The notes under the pieces are model-generated. The model saw nothing but the letters and a program-made list of their open reading frames with translations, did no database searches and was not told the origin of the DNA. The position numbers and the translations under genes are program-made. From NCBI GenBank assembly GCA_902789415.1, contig CADAOD010000012.1, positions 21,209-85,208 on the forward strand: a stretch of 64,000 nucleotides of DNA. The letters run 5' to 3'. Shown piece by piece: positions 10,227-19,973 of the stretch (position 1 is the stretch's first letter; each line of letters begins with the position of its first letter). Source of the stretch: an uncultured Prevotellaceae bacterium. GTDB taxonomy: Bacteria; Bacteroidota; Bacteroidia; Bacteroidales; Bacteroidaceae.

Positions 10227-11039
10227 ATGAAACAGATATTGTTAATTAACGATGTTGTGGGCTATGGAAAGGTTGGCATGGGAGCCATGCTGCCTATCCT
10301 CTCTTACTTAGGCATCCCTACGTATAGCTTGCCTACTGCCCTTGTGTCAAACACACTCGACTACGGAAAGTTTAATATCCAGGATACCACCGATTATATC
10401 CGTGGTACACTGCCAGTGTGGAAAGAACTTGGTTTTGGTTTCGATGCCATCTGTACAGGACTGATGTTCAGCGATGAGCAGGCTAAGCTGGTGGCTGGCT
10501 ACTGCAAAGAGCAGGGTGCACAGGGCACTACGGTGTTTGTTGATCCTATCTTAGGTGATGGCGGACGATTGTATAACGGAATGACCGAACGTCAGGTAGA
10601 GTTGATGCGCGAGATGGTATCGGTAGCTCATCTCTGCTTCCCTAACTATACCGAGGCCTGCTACCTTACCAATACACCTATTAAGATGGAAGGCATTACT
10701 TGGGAAGAAGCTGGCGATTTGTTAGATGACCTGCGAAAAATTGGAACCAAGTCGGCTCTGATAACAAGTTGTAAGGTCGATGGTTGCAATGCGGTGGTAG
10801 GATATAATCACTACGACGATAGCTACTTCCGCTTGGAGTATCACGAGATTCCTGGCTTGTTCCATGGCACTGGCGATATCTTCTCGGCTGTATTGATTGG
10901 TCATCTGCTGAACGGTGAGAGCCTGAAGACGAGTACCCGTACGGCAATGGATACTGTATTCCGAATGATTGAGCGTTACAAGGATACCGATGATAAGAAT
11001 CGTGGTATTCCAGTAGAGAAATGTCTCGATCTGTTATGA
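10227..11039 (+). CDS. Pyridoxal/pyridoxamine kinase (PfkB/ribokinase fold)
   Basis: 270 residues, the usual length for this family. It phosphorylates vitamin B6 vitamers in the cytosol as part of pyridoxal-phosphate salvage. Seen: N-terminal NDVVGYGKVGMGAMLP, a substrate-side loop around PTYSLPTALVSNT, the DPILGDGG segment and the catalytic anion-hole motif HGTGDIFSA with Asp 217. This set fits PdxY/PdxK-type kinases of Bacteroidetes better than sugar kinases. The stop codon overlaps the next start as ATGA, so the two genes are translationally coupled. Confidence 0.85.
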   Translation: MKQILLINDVVGYGKVGMGAMLPILSYLGIPTYSLPTALVSNTLDYGKFNIQDTTDYIRGTLPVWKELGFGFDAICTGLMFSDEQAKLVAGYCKEQGAQGTTVFVDPILGDGGRLYNGMTERQVELMREMVSVAHLCFPNYTEACYLTNTPIKMEGITWEEAGDLLDDLRKIGTKSALITSCKVDGCNAVVGYNHYDDSYFRLEYHEIPGLFHGTGDIFSAVLIGHLLNGESLKTSTRTAMDTVFRMIERYKDTDDKNRGIPVEKCLDLL

Positions 11040-12400
11040 TCATTCATCCTCTCCATACCAACATTCCCCAGCCAGAACGGTTCACTTGGCCTTTCTGTTA
11101 CACTCCCCATCCGCTATGTTTATTGGCATGCGACGAGGTGAAGCAGGAGATTGAGCGGATAGGTCCTAAAGAGGGAAAGATGTTTGGGGTACTGGTTGTA
11201 GAGGTTGATGGCGGCTTAGGTTTTCTGGCTGCCTATTCTGGCTTGTTAGAAGGACGTAACGATTGGGATTATTTCGTGCCGCCGGTCTTTGATGCCCAGC
11301 AGCCTGATGGCTATTTCAAGCAGAAAGAGCGCGAAATATCAGCACTTAACCAACACCCAACACCCGAAAACCAGCACCTGCACAAAGAGATGTCGCAGAA
11401 TTTGCAATTGTGGCTTTTCCAACAATACCGCATTTTAAATGCCAATGGTGATACAAAAGATTTGGTGGAGATATGGCGTGACTATCATCAGAATCCTAAA
11501 ATTCAAAAGAAATATCCCTTACCACCAGGTGGTACGGGCGATTGTTGTGCTCCAAAGTTGCTGCAGTATGCTTACCAGCACCGCTTAAGACCGGTGTGTA
11601 TGGCCGAATTCTGGTGGGGACCATCGCCAAAAAGCGAGGTGCGATACCATGGCGAGTTTTATCCAGCCTGCAGGGGTAAATGCAAGCCTGTGCTTACTTG
11701 GATGTTGCAAGGTCTTCAGGTGGATCCCGACCCGGAATCCTCAGGTTTCTTGCATCAAGGCATCGAAATCGTCTATGAGGACGAGTCGATTGCGGCCGTT
11801 TATAAGCCATCGGGTATGCTGAGTGTACCTGGTAAGACTGATGATTACTCGGTGGCAACATGGGCTAAGGAGCGATGGACAGAGGCTATGCTGCCCCATC
11901 GCTTGGATTTGATGACTTCGGGCATTATGCTGGTTGCTAAAACACCAGAGGCCTATCATCATTTGCAGGATCAGTTTACGGCTCGTACTATCAAAAAGAA
12001 GTACTTAGCTGTTGTTGAGGGCGAGGTACAGCAGGCGCATGGCGTTATCGACCTGCCATTGAGTAGCGACCCGCTGAATCGTCCTCGTCAGATAGTAGAT
12101 CATCTGCAGGGCAAACGTGCCATTTCGGAATATCGTGTGTTAGACCATCACTTATCACCCACTACCCATCGCCCTCTAACCCTCCTCGCACTCTATCCTC
12201 ACACAGGGCGCACCCATCAATTGCGTATGCATTGTGCCTATCAAGAGGGACTAGGTTGTCCGATTTTAGGCGATGAGCTTTATGGGCATAAGGCCGACAG
12301 GTTATACTTGCAAGCAGAATCGATAGCTTTTGTGCACCCAAACACTGGCAAGCGCATGCATCTTTTTTGTCCGAGCGACAAAAAAATATGGCCAATTTGA
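11036..12400 (+). CDS. RluA-family RNA pseudouridine synthase with N-terminal extension
   Basis: 454 residues from the ATG at 11036, which overlaps the kinase stop as ATGA; an ATG 15 bp earlier is possible but less likely. The C-terminal half (about 240-450) is the RluA/RsuA catalytic domain: VYEDESIAAVYKPSGMLSVPG, then HRLDLMTSG with catalytic Asp 291, then LYPHTGRTHQLRMH. It isomerises uridines in rRNA or tRNA. The N-terminal 230 residues include a Trp/His/Cys-rich segment (FCYTPHPLCLLACDEV; GDCCAPKLLQYA) found with this subfamily in Bacteroidetes and Gammaproteobacteria. The two Cys/His clusters could bind a metal, which is inference. The target uridine is unknown. Confidence 0.87.
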   Translation: MIIHPLHTNIPQPERFTWPFCYTPHPLCLLACDEVKQEIERIGPKEGKMFGVLVVEVDGGLGFLAAYSGLLEGRNDWDYFVPPVFDAQQPDGYFKQKEREISALNQHPTPENQHLHKEMSQNLQLWLFQQYRILNANGDTKDLVEIWRDYHQNPKIQKKYPLPPGGTGDCCAPKLLQYAYQHRLRPVCMAEFWWGPSPKSEVRYHGEFYPACRGKCKPVLTWMLQGLQVDPDPESSGFLHQGIEIVYEDESIAAVYKPSGMLSVPGKTDDYSVATWAKERWTEAMLPHRLDLMTSGIMLVAKTPEAYHHLQDQFTARTIKKKYLAVVEGEVQQAHGVIDLPLSSDPLNRPRQIVDHLQGKRAISEYRVLDHHLSPTTHRPLTLLALYPHTGRTHQLRMHCAYQEGLGCPILGDELYGHKADRLYLQAESIAFVHPNTGKRMHLFCPSDKKIWPI

Positions 12401-12422
12401 TGCATGTTTGCAGATATTTTGC

Positions 12423-12430
12423 TATTTTTG
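12423..12430 (+). promoter_or_regulatory. -7 element of the M1-type peptidase gene
   Basis: TATTTTTG, followed by CAGC, 24 bp before ATG 12455. TTTG at 12396-12399 is a possible but slightly distant -33. Confidence 0.5.
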
Positions 12431-12454
12431 CAGCATAATCAAAAATTGTAATGT

Positions 12455-14947
12455 ATGAAAATAGCAAGGTTCCTATGTTTATTCATGCTAAGTTTTTTGA
12501 CACTTAGCGCGAATGCTCAAATGGATAGTCGTTTGGGTAACATCAGCGGTATTCTTTACCAACTGACGTTTAATGTGCCAGAGAATCCTCAGGCAAAGGT
12601 GACAGGTAAGGCTACTATAACCTTCGATATCAGAACCAAACAGGATGTGGTGCTCGATTTTCAGGGAGCGCCAGGTAATGTAGTGGTATATAAAGGCAAC
12701 AAAGGCAAAGGTAAACCGGCTAGCGTAAAGGTTCGAAATAACCAGATTGTTATTCCTGGTAAAATGTTTAAGACAGGTACCAATAAGATTTCTATTGATT
12801 TTACCTGTCAGGACAAGGCCCTGGTTCGTAGTGGTAGCGTGGTTTATACTCAGGTTCAGGCTGATGAGGGGCGTGCTCTCTTCCCATGTTTCGACGTGGA
12901 AGGCCTTCGCGCTCAGTATCAAACCACAATGAATGCACCTGCTGGTTGGAAAGCTATTACAGTTGATTTTTCGGAGAAAATGGCACCATCACACTATGCG
13001 TTTGCCGTCGGAAAATTCAATGAGAAGTCATCTACCGTTGATGGTCGTACCCTACGTGTGTTCTATACAGAAACCGATCCCGCCAAAGTTGCTCAGATAG
13101 ATGATGTATTTAAAGAGGTTTCTAAGGCCATGAAATGGATGGAGAGTTATACAGGTATAGCTAACCCTTACGAGAAAGAAGGCGTGGTATATATCCTGCC
13201 AAGTTTCCAATTGGGCGGTCTTGAGCGTCGTGGTGCGGTTGCCCTGAGCGAAAAGACTATCTTCCTGGGAAAGAAACCTTCGAAGGAAGACCTGATGAAG
13301 CGTACCGAATTGATAGCCCACGAAACAGCTCATGTATGGTTCGGTAATATCACAGCTATCGACGAGCCTTGGGCAAAGGAGGTATTGGCAAACTTTATGG
13401 CATCAAAGATTACAAGCAGCCTATATAAGAAGAATGAGTTTGAGATTAACTTCATGAATACTTATATGCGCAACGCTATGAGTCTGGACAGAACCGAAGG
13501 CTCTCATCCTATTGCTGGCGAGGTTGGTAATCCGCACGATCCCATATGGATGTACGATCATATCAACTACAGCAAGGCACCTGTTATGATGCGAATGCTG
13601 GAAGACGAAATGGGAGCTGCGGCTATGCAGCAAGGTCTGCAGCAGTGCATTAAGGAGCACTATCAGGGGCATATCAGCTGGAATCAGATTGTTGAGATAC
13701 TCGACAAGCAGGCGCCTGCAGCAGGTGTACGTCAGTTCTGCGATGTGTGGGTAAATCAGAAAGGTATGCCAATTATTAAAACATCATTTAAGAATGGTGA
13801 TGTGATTGTGTCGCAGACCGATCCTTATGGTCGTGGATTATGCTGGCGACAGAAGTTTGAACTAAAGGTAATTAGTAACTTGGGTCAGGCGCATACAATA
13901 CAGGTGGATATGCAGCAGCCTACAATGACTTTTAAACAGAAGGGTGGTGTGGCACCTGGTTTTATTATTCCAAACCAGGATGGTCGCGGTTATGGTCGTT
14001 TTACACTCGATGATAACTACGTGAAGCTTCTTCCTACGCGACTCATTATTACCCGAAACGATTTGCATCGCTATACTTTATTGAATCTGATTCATGATAA
14101 TTACTTGCAGGGTAAGTTAGCACCATCACACTTCGGTGAGCTGTTCCGTTTCTTGGGTCGTGAGAAAAATCCGATGATAATGGAGACCGCCATCGATCAG
14201 ATGCATAAGATCGCCTCTGATTTAACGCTGCAGCAACGTTATACGTTGGAACTGGTAATTATGGATTTGTTGGGTGAGAATAAAACTAAGGAGTGCCGCC
14301 AGCTGGTATGGCGTAAGTTGGGTACCAGCGCTATCTCGCCCGAGGTGCTGAATAAGTTGCAGACCATTTTGGAACGTCATAACGAGAGCGTATTGGATGA
14401 GCACGACTATATGGAGATTGCCTATCGTTTGGCCATCACCCGTCCTGATCGTCGTCAGCAAATCCTGGAAAAGGAGCGCGCTCGTCTCACTACCGATGAG
14501 TTGCGACAGGAGTTCGATTTCGTGAGTCGTGCTACCGATCCAAATGCTAATAATCGTGTAGCGGTATTTAAGAGTTTGTTGAAACCCGAGAACCGCCAGA
14601 ACGAGACTTGGGTGCTGAATACTTTGCGCTTGTTGAACTCAGATGTATTTGAGCCTCAGAGCAATGTTTACATTGTTGAAGGATTGAAAGCACTGCCTGA
14701 GATACAGAAAACTACCAGTCTGTCTTTCCCAAGTCGCTGGACCAAAACGCTGATAGCATCGCATAAGAGTGCAGAGGCAAAAATGGAAGTCCAGAAGTTC
14801 TTGAATAGCTCGACAAACTTCCCTGCAAATCTGAAGAACTACGTTTATGAGAGTGCTTGGGTACTGATGAACCAGATTCCATATGTGGATAAGACGGTCA
14901 ATACAGCGCCTGCTTCTGCTAAGAAAACAGCTACCAAGAAAAGATAG
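12455..14947 (+). CDS. M1-family metallopeptidase (aminopeptidase N-like), exported
   Basis: 830 residues with a signal peptide (about 1-21, ending SANAQ). The N-terminal beta-saddle is followed by a thermolysin-like catalytic domain. The zinc site is HETAH at 289-293, and the Glu expected to complete it is Glu 309 in AKEVLANFM. The gap between HExxH and this Glu is 15 residues rather than the usual 18, the canonical WWDDLWLNE stretch being shortened. The GAMEN substrate motif is replaced by GGLER (in FQLGGLERRGAVAL). A long C-terminal helical array (about 530-800) matches the M1 superhelix. It should trim N-terminal residues from peptides in the periplasm, but the altered active site leaves activity open. 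Confidence 0.8.
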   Translation: MKIARFLCLFMLSFLTLSANAQMDSRLGNISGILYQLTFNVPENPQAKVTGKATITFDIRTKQDVVLDFQGAPGNVVVYKGNKGKGKPASVKVRNNQIVIPGKMFKTGTNKISIDFTCQDKALVRSGSVVYTQVQADEGRALFPCFDVEGLRAQYQTTMNAPAGWKAITVDFSEKMAPSHYAFAVGKFNEKSSTVDGRTLRVFYTETDPAKVAQIDDVFKEVSKAMKWMESYTGIANPYEKEGVVYILPSFQLGGLERRGAVALSEKTIFLGKKPSKEDLMKRTELIAHETAHVWFGNITAIDEPWAKEVLANFMASKITSSLYKKNEFEINFMNTYMRNAMSLDRTEGSHPIAGEVGNPHDPIWMYDHINYSKAPVMMRMLEDEMGAAAMQQGLQQCIKEHYQGHISWNQIVEILDKQAPAAGVRQFCDVWVNQKGMPIIKTSFKNGDVIVSQTDPYGRGLCWRQKFELKVISNLGQAHTIQVDMQQPTMTFKQKGGVAPGFIIPNQDGRGYGRFTLDDNYVKLLPTRLIITRNDLHRYTLLNLIHDNYLQGKLAPSHFGELFRFLGREKNPMIMETAIDQMHKIASDLTLQQRYTLELVIMDLLGENKTKECRQLVWRKLGTSAISPEVLNKLQTILERHNESVLDEHDYMEIAYRLAITRPDRRQQILEKERARLTTDELRQEFDFVSRATDPNANNRVAVFKSLLKPENRQNETWVLNTLRLLNSDVFEPQSNVYIVEGLKALPEIQKTTSLSFPSRWTKTLIASHKSAEAKMEVQKFLNSSTNFPANLKNYVYESAWVLMNQIPYVDKTVNTAPASAKKTATKKR

Positions 14948-14956
14948 TAATAATCA

Positions 14957-14992
14957 AAAGAGCCCCTCCTGATAGAATGGAGGGGCTTTTAA
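14957..14992 (+). terminator. Intrinsic terminator of the M1 peptidase gene
   Basis: AGCCCCTCC / GGAGGGGCT arms at 14961-14987 around a 9-nt loop, followed by TTTTAATTT and preceded by AAAAG. Confidence 0.85.
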
Positions 14993-15014
14993 TTTAAGTT
15001 TTAGGTAAATATAT

Positions 15015-15045
15015 TTGTGAGTTCAAATTAAAAATAGTACCTTTG
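15015..15045 (+). promoter_or_regulatory. Promoter of purL
   Basis: TTG at 15015-15017, 20-nt spacer, TACCTTTG at 15038-15045. The leader to ATG 15081 is about 30 nt. No PurR-like palindrome was recognised. Confidence 0.75.
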
Positions 15046-15080
15046 CACGCAAAATTGAATATATATAAAATAAGTAAGGT

Positions 15081-18000
15081 ATGATACGCTTCTTTCAGAC
15101 CCCACAGAAATCGGTGATCGCCACTGAGGTTGATCACGTACTGAGTGAACAGGAAATCAAGGAATTAAACTGGCTCTATGGCGATGCTACGCTATTAGAT
15201 GCCGAGCAGCTTGAGGGCTACTATGTTGGTCCACGCCGCGAGATGGTAACACCATGGAGTACAAATGCCGTTGAGATTACACAGAATATGGGCCTCAGCG
15301 GCATTTCTCGTATAGAGGAGTACTTTGCTGTCGACTCTAAGGATGCCGAGCACGACGAGATGTTGCAGCGTATGTATAATGGCCTGAACCAGGACATTTT
15401 TACTATTAACATCAAGCCCGAGCCCATTAAGTATGTGGATAATCTGGAGGAGTATAATGAGCAGGAAGGTCTGGCTCTTAGCCCAGAGGAGATTGAATAT
15501 CTTCACGGCTTGGAGAAAAAGAATGGTCGTCCTCTTACTGATTCTGAGATTTTCGGTTTTGCACAGATTAACTCTGAGCACTGCCGTCATAAGATCTTTG
15601 GTGGTACATTCATCATTGATGGCAAGGAGATGGAAAGCTCACTCTTTGCAATGATTAAGAAGACTACACAGGAGAATCCTAACAAGATTCTTTCGGCTTA
15701 TAAGGATAATGTGGCTTTTGCGCAGGGTCCTGTGGTTGAACAGTTTGCTCCAAAGGATCAGAGTACCAGCGACTACTTCCAGGTAAAAGATATCGAGAGT
15801 GTTATCTCGCTGAAGGCTGAGACTCACAACTTCCCTACTACCGTAGAGCCATTCAATGGCGCTGCAACAGGTACAGGTGGTGAGATTCGCGACCGTATGG
15901 GTGGTGGTGTAGGCTCATGGCCTATCGCTGGTACTGCAGTATATATGACTGCATATCCACGTCTGACTGACGATGACAAACTGACTCGCGACTGGGAGAA
16001 TATCCTGCCCGTTCGTCAGTGGCTGTATCAGACACCAGAGCAGATTCTGATTAAGGCTTCGAATGGTGCTTCCGATTTTGGTAATAAGTTCGGTCAGCCA
16101 CTGATTTGCGGTTCTGTACTTACTTTTGAGCATCAAGAGCCAAACGATACCAAGTATGCTTACGATAAGGTTATCATGCTGGCCGGTGGTGTAGGTTACG
16201 GCACCAAGCGCGACTGTCTGAAGAAGGAGCCACAGCCAGGTAACAAGGTCGTAGTGGTTGGTGGTGATAACTACCGTATCGGTCTTGGTGGTGGTTCTGT
16301 TTCATCTGTAGATACTGGCCGCTATAGCAATGGTATCGAGTTGAATGCCGTTCAGCGTGCAAACCCTGAGATGCAGAAGCGTGCCTACAACCTGGTTCGT
16401 GCTCTGTGTGAGGAGGATGTGAACCCTGTTGTTTCAATTCACGACCATGGTTCAGCCGGTCACCTCAACTGTCTCTCTGAGCTTGTTGAGGAGTGTGGTG
16501 GTGAGATTGATATGACCAAGTTGCCTATCGGCGACAAGACTCTGAGCTCTAAGGAAATCATCGCTAACGAGAGCCAGGAGCGTATGGGACTGCTCATCGA
16601 CGAGAAGCACATTGAACATGTACGTAAGATTGCTGAGCGCGAGCGTGCTCCGCTGTATGTAGTAGGTGAAACTACCGGCGATGCTCATTTCTCGTTTAAG
16701 CAGGGCGATGGCGTGAAGCCATTCGATTTGGATGTGGCTCAGATGTTCGGTCACTCACCCAAAACTATTATGAAAGATAATACTGTAGAGCGTCACTATG
16801 CTGACGTAACCTACAGTCAGGATAAGATTAACGAGTACCTCGACCGCGTGCTTCAGCTGGAGGCTGTGGCTTGTAAGGATTGGTTGACTAACAAGGTCGA
16901 CCGTTCAGTTACAGGTAAGATTGCACGTCAGCAGTGTCAGGGTGAGATTCAGTTGCCTCTGAGCGACTGTGGTGTTGTTTCCCTCGACTATCGTGGTGCT
17001 AAGGGTATCGCTACAGCACTTGGTCATGCACCTCAGGCTGGTTTGGCCGATCCTGCTGCAGGTTCTGTACTCTCTGTAGCTGAGGCTCTTACTAATATTG
17101 TTTGGGCTCCTCTCGCTGAGGGTATGGATTCACTCAGTCTTTCTGCCAACTGGATGTGGCCTTGCCGCTCTCAGGAGGGTGAGGATGCCCGCTTGTATGC
17201 TGGTGTAAAGGCTTTGAGCGACTTCTGCTGCGACCTGCACATCAACGTGCCAACTGGTAAGGACTCACTGTCACTCTCTCAGCAGTATCCTAACGGAGAA
17301 AAAATTATCTCTCCAGGAACAGTGATTGTATCTGCTGGTGGTGAGGTTAGCGATATAAAGAAGGTGGTAAGCCCCGTATTGGTTAACGATAAGAATGCTT
17401 CACTCTATCATATCGACTTCTCGTTTGATGAGCAGCGCCTTGGTGGTTCTGCCTTTGCTCAGAGCTTAGGTAAGGTAGGCGACGATGTTCCTACTGTTAA
17501 GAACGCCGAGTACTTTGCTGATGCCTTCATGGCTGTTCAGGAGATGATCAACCGTGGTTGGATTATGGCTGGTCATGATATTTCGGCCGGTGGTTTGATT
17601 ACCACTCTGCTCGAAATGTGTTTTGCTAACGCTAAGGGTGGCATGCACATCAATCTGCACGACATTTGTGCCGATGGCGATGTTGTTAAGACTCTCTTCG
17701 CAGAGAACCCAGGAGTGGTTATAGAGGTAAGCGATGAGTACAAGCAGGAGTTTAAGGACTTCATGGAGGAGCAGGGCGTTGGCTATGCTAAGATTGGTTA
17801 TCCTGTTGAGGATGCCCGTACTATCGTAGTGAAGGCTGGTGATGCAGAGCATACATTCGATATCGATGCTCTCCGTGATACATGGTATAAGACTTCTTAT
17901 TTGCTTGATCGCAAGCAGAGCTTCAATGGCAAGGCTGCTGAGCGTTTCGCTAACTATAAGAAGCAGCCTATCGAGATGCAGTTTAATAACAACTTCACTG

Positions 18001-18791
18001 GTAAGCTGGCCCAGTATGGTATCTCTGCCGATCGCCGTCAGCCTTCAGGTATTAAGGCTGCCATCATTCGTGAGAAGGGAACCAACGGTGAGCGTGAGAT
18101 GGCTTATTGCCTCTACCTCGCTGGTTTCGACGTTAAGGATGTGATGATGACCGACCTGATTAGCGGTCGCGAGACACTCGAGGAAGTCAATATGATTGTA
18201 TTCTGCGGTGGCTTCTCTAACTCCGATGTTCTTGGTTCGGCTAAGGGTTGGGCTGGTGCCTTCCTCTTCAATCCTAAGGCTAAGGAGGCACTCGATAAGT
18301 TCTATGCCCGCGAGGATACTCTCTCATTAGGTATCTGTAACGGTTGTCAGCTGATGGTTGAACTCGGTCTGACTGGTGCAAAGGGTGCTAAGATGCTACA
18401 CAATGACTCTCATAAGTTCGAGAGCGAGTTCATCTCGTTGAGCATTCCTCAGAACAATAGTGTGATGTTTGGCTCACTGAGCGGTAACAAACTCGGTTTG
18501 TGGGTTGCTCATGGCGAGGGCAAGTTCTCATTGCCAGAGGCTGAGAGCGCTTACAACGTGATAGCTAAGTATAACTATGCTGGTTATCCCGCTAATCCTA
18601 ACGGATCAGACTATAATGTAGCAGGTATCTGCTCAGCTGATGGTCGTCATCTCTGCATGATGCCTCACTTGGAGCGAGCCGTATTCCCATGGCAGAACGC
18701 CTGGTATCCTGCCGATCGTCGTCAGGACGAGGTTACTCCATGGATAGAGGCCTTCGTCAATGCACGTAAATGGGTGGAGGCTCACAAATAA
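15081..18791 (+). CDS. purL: Phosphoribosylformylglycinamidine synthase (FGAM synthase)
   Basis: 1236 residues, the large single-chain form. It converts FGAR plus glutamine and ATP to FGAM in cytosolic purine biosynthesis. Order: N-terminal PurS-like part, linker, FGAM synthetase core, glutaminase domain. The core has NSEHCRHKIF, TGTGGEIRDRMG, GLGGGSVSS and HDISAGGL. The C-terminal class I glutaminase has Cys 1086 in GICNGCQ, with HGEGKF and the PHLERAVFPWQ region. All catalytic landmarks are intact. The next gene starts at the stop codon (TAATG), an unexpected coupling of purine synthesis with a chromate-type transporter. Confidence 0.96.
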   Translation: MIRFFQTPQKSVIATEVDHVLSEQEIKELNWLYGDATLLDAEQLEGYYVGPRREMVTPWSTNAVEITQNMGLSGISRIEEYFAVDSKDAEHDEMLQRMYNGLNQDIFTINIKPEPIKYVDNLEEYNEQEGLALSPEEIEYLHGLEKKNGRPLTDSEIFGFAQINSEHCRHKIFGGTFIIDGKEMESSLFAMIKKTTQENPNKILSAYKDNVAFAQGPVVEQFAPKDQSTSDYFQVKDIESVISLKAETHNFPTTVEPFNGAATGTGGEIRDRMGGGVGSWPIAGTAVYMTAYPRLTDDDKLTRDWENILPVRQWLYQTPEQILIKASNGASDFGNKFGQPLICGSVLTFEHQEPNDTKYAYDKVIMLAGGVGYGTKRDCLKKEPQPGNKVVVVGGDNYRIGLGGGSVSSVDTGRYSNGIELNAVQRANPEMQKRAYNLVRALCEEDVNPVVSIHDHGSAGHLNCLSELVEECGGEIDMTKLPIGDKTLSSKEIIANESQERMGLLIDEKHIEHVRKIAERERAPLYVVGETTGDAHFSFKQGDGVKPFDLDVAQMFGHSPKTIMKDNTVERHYADVTYSQDKINEYLDRVLQLEAVACKDWLTNKVDRSVTGKIARQQCQGEIQLPLSDCGVVSLDYRGAKGIATALGHAPQAGLADPAAGSVLSVAEALTNIVWAPLAEGMDSLSLSANWMWPCRSQEGEDARLYAGVKALSDFCCDLHINVPTGKDSLSLSQQYPNGEKIISPGTVIVSAGGEVSDIKKVVSPVLVNDKNASLYHIDFSFDEQRLGGSAFAQSLGKVGDDVPTVKNAEYFADAFMAVQEMINRGWIMAGHDISAGGLITTLLEMCFANAKGGMHINLHDICADGDVVKTLFAENPGVVIEVSDEYKQEFKDFMEEQGVGYAKIGYPVEDARTIVVKAGDAEHTFDIDALRDTWYKTSYLLDRKQSFNGKAAERFANYKKQPIEMQFNNNFTGKLAQYGISADRRQPSGIKAAIIREKGTNGEREMAYCLYLAGFDVKDVMMTDLISGRETLEEVNMIVFCGGFSNSDVLGSAKGWAGAFLFNPKAKEALDKFYAREDTLSLGICNGCQLMVELGLTGAKGAKMLHNDSHKFESEFISLSIPQNNSVMFGSLSGNKLGLWVAHGEGKFSLPEAESAYNVIAKYNYAGYPANPNGSDYNVAGICSADGRHLCMMPHLERAVFPWQNAWYPADRRQDEVTPWIEAFVNARKWVEAHK

Positions 18792-19339
18792 TGAACATAT
18801 ATTGGGATTCTTTTAAGACCTTCTTTCACATTGGCATATTCACCCTCGGTGGTGGATATGCCATGATACCTTTGATAGAGGAAGAGGTGGTGAACAAGAA
18901 ACATTGGGTGACCAAGGAAGATATGCTCGACCTGATTGCTATCGCCCAAAGTTGTCCTGGTGTATTTGCTATTAATATAGCTACCTTTATTGGTTATAAG
19001 TTGCGTAAAACTCGTGGTGCCATCTGTACCACGCTGGGAACGGCTTTGCCTTCGTTCCTGATTATTCTGGCTATAGCAATGTTCTTCAGTCAGTTTAAGG
19101 ATAATAAGGTGGTTGCCGCCATGTTCCGTGGTATTCGCCCTGCGGTGGTAGCCCTTATTGCTGTACCTACCTTTAACCTGGGTAAACGAGCAAAACTCAA
19201 CAGGTACACTATCTGGATTCCTATCGCTTGTGCTTTGGCTATCTGGGCCCTCGGCGTTTCACCTATCTATATTATAATGATAGCTGCTGTTGGAGGATAT
19301 ATCTACGGTAGAATGAACAAAACTTCGTGTAATCCGTGA
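18791..19339 (+). CDS. Chromate transporter family (CHR), half-size protein 1
   Basis: 182 residues from ATG 18791, whose A is the last base of the purL stop. An ORF start 21 bp upstream inside purL is rejected. One CHR domain is present: FFHIGIFTLGGGYAMIPLIEEE, the AIAQSCPGVFAINIATFIGY motif, and about five to six hydrophobic segments. Short-chain CHR proteins work as pairs, forming an inner-membrane antiporter; the second half follows at 19356. Chromate is the named substrate of the family, but a physiological anion in an anaerobe is uncertain. Confidence 0.85.
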   Translation: MNIYWDSFKTFFHIGIFTLGGGYAMIPLIEEEVVNKKHWVTKEDMLDLIAIAQSCPGVFAINIATFIGYKLRKTRGAICTTLGTALPSFLIILAIAMFFSQFKDNKVVAAMFRGIRPAVVALIAVPTFNLGKRAKLNRYTIWIPIACALAIWALGVSPIYIIMIAAVGGYIYGRMNKTSCNP

Positions 19340-19355
19340 AATTCGTGCTTGAAAT

Positions 19356-19931
19356 ATGATTTTCGTTAGTTTATTTATTACTTTTTTCGAGATAGGCCTT
19401 TTTGGCTTTGGTGGAGGCTATGGTATGCTTTCGCTCATTCAGCACGAAACGGTTGAAACGCACCATTGGCTCTCAACCTCAGAGTTTACTGATATCGTCG
19501 CCATTTCGCAGATGACGCCAGGTCCTATTGGTATCAACTCGGCTACTTACTGTGGTTATACCGCTGTTCATAATGCCGGTTATGGCTCTCTGGTGTCTGT
19601 CTTAGGTTCTGCCACAGCTACTTTTGCCTTGGTCCTGCCTTCGCTTATACTGATGATACTAATTAGTAAGATGTTTATGAAGTACATGAACACCCCGTTG
19701 GTACAGTCGATATTTACAGGTTTGCGTCCAGCTGTTGTAGGTCTGTTGGCTGCAGCCACCCTGCTGCTTTGCAACACTGAGAATTTCTCTACACCGATAG
19801 AGAATCCCTGGCAGTTTGGTATCAGTTGTGCTCTTTTTGTAGCTACCGCATTTGGCACTGGCTATCTCAAAATCAATCCCATCCGCATGATTTGCTATAC
19901 AGCATTTGCGGGGTTATTGCTGTTGTACTAA
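19356..19931 (+). CDS. Chromate transporter family (CHR), half-size protein 2
   Basis: 191 residues. This is the complementary CHR half: FFEIGLFGFGGGYGMLSLIQHE, VAISQMTPGPIGINSATYCGY, and hydrophobic segments to the C-terminus. The GFGGGYG and MTPGP motifs are those of the second partner in short-chain pairs. The gap to the first half is 16 bp and both surely form one transporter. A -7 element for the next gene lies shortly after its stop. Confidence 0.85.
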   Translation: MIFVSLFITFFEIGLFGFGGGYGMLSLIQHETVETHHWLSTSEFTDIVAISQMTPGPIGINSATYCGYTAVHNAGYGSLVSVLGSATATFALVLPSLILMILISKMFMKYMNTPLVQSIFTGLRPAVVGLLAAATLLLCNTENFSTPIENPWQFGISCALFVATAFGTGYLKINPIRMICYTAFAGLLLLY

Positions 19932-19973
19932 TATTTTTTTTGTTATTTTGGGAGGCTTTTCGCAAAGATTTAT

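Noticed and set aside
13319-13385. Loss of the third zinc ligand in the M1-type peptidase
   Set aside because: Aligning AKEVLANFM with the canonical LNEGFA keeps a Glu (309) in place; the anomaly is the spacing, not the residue.
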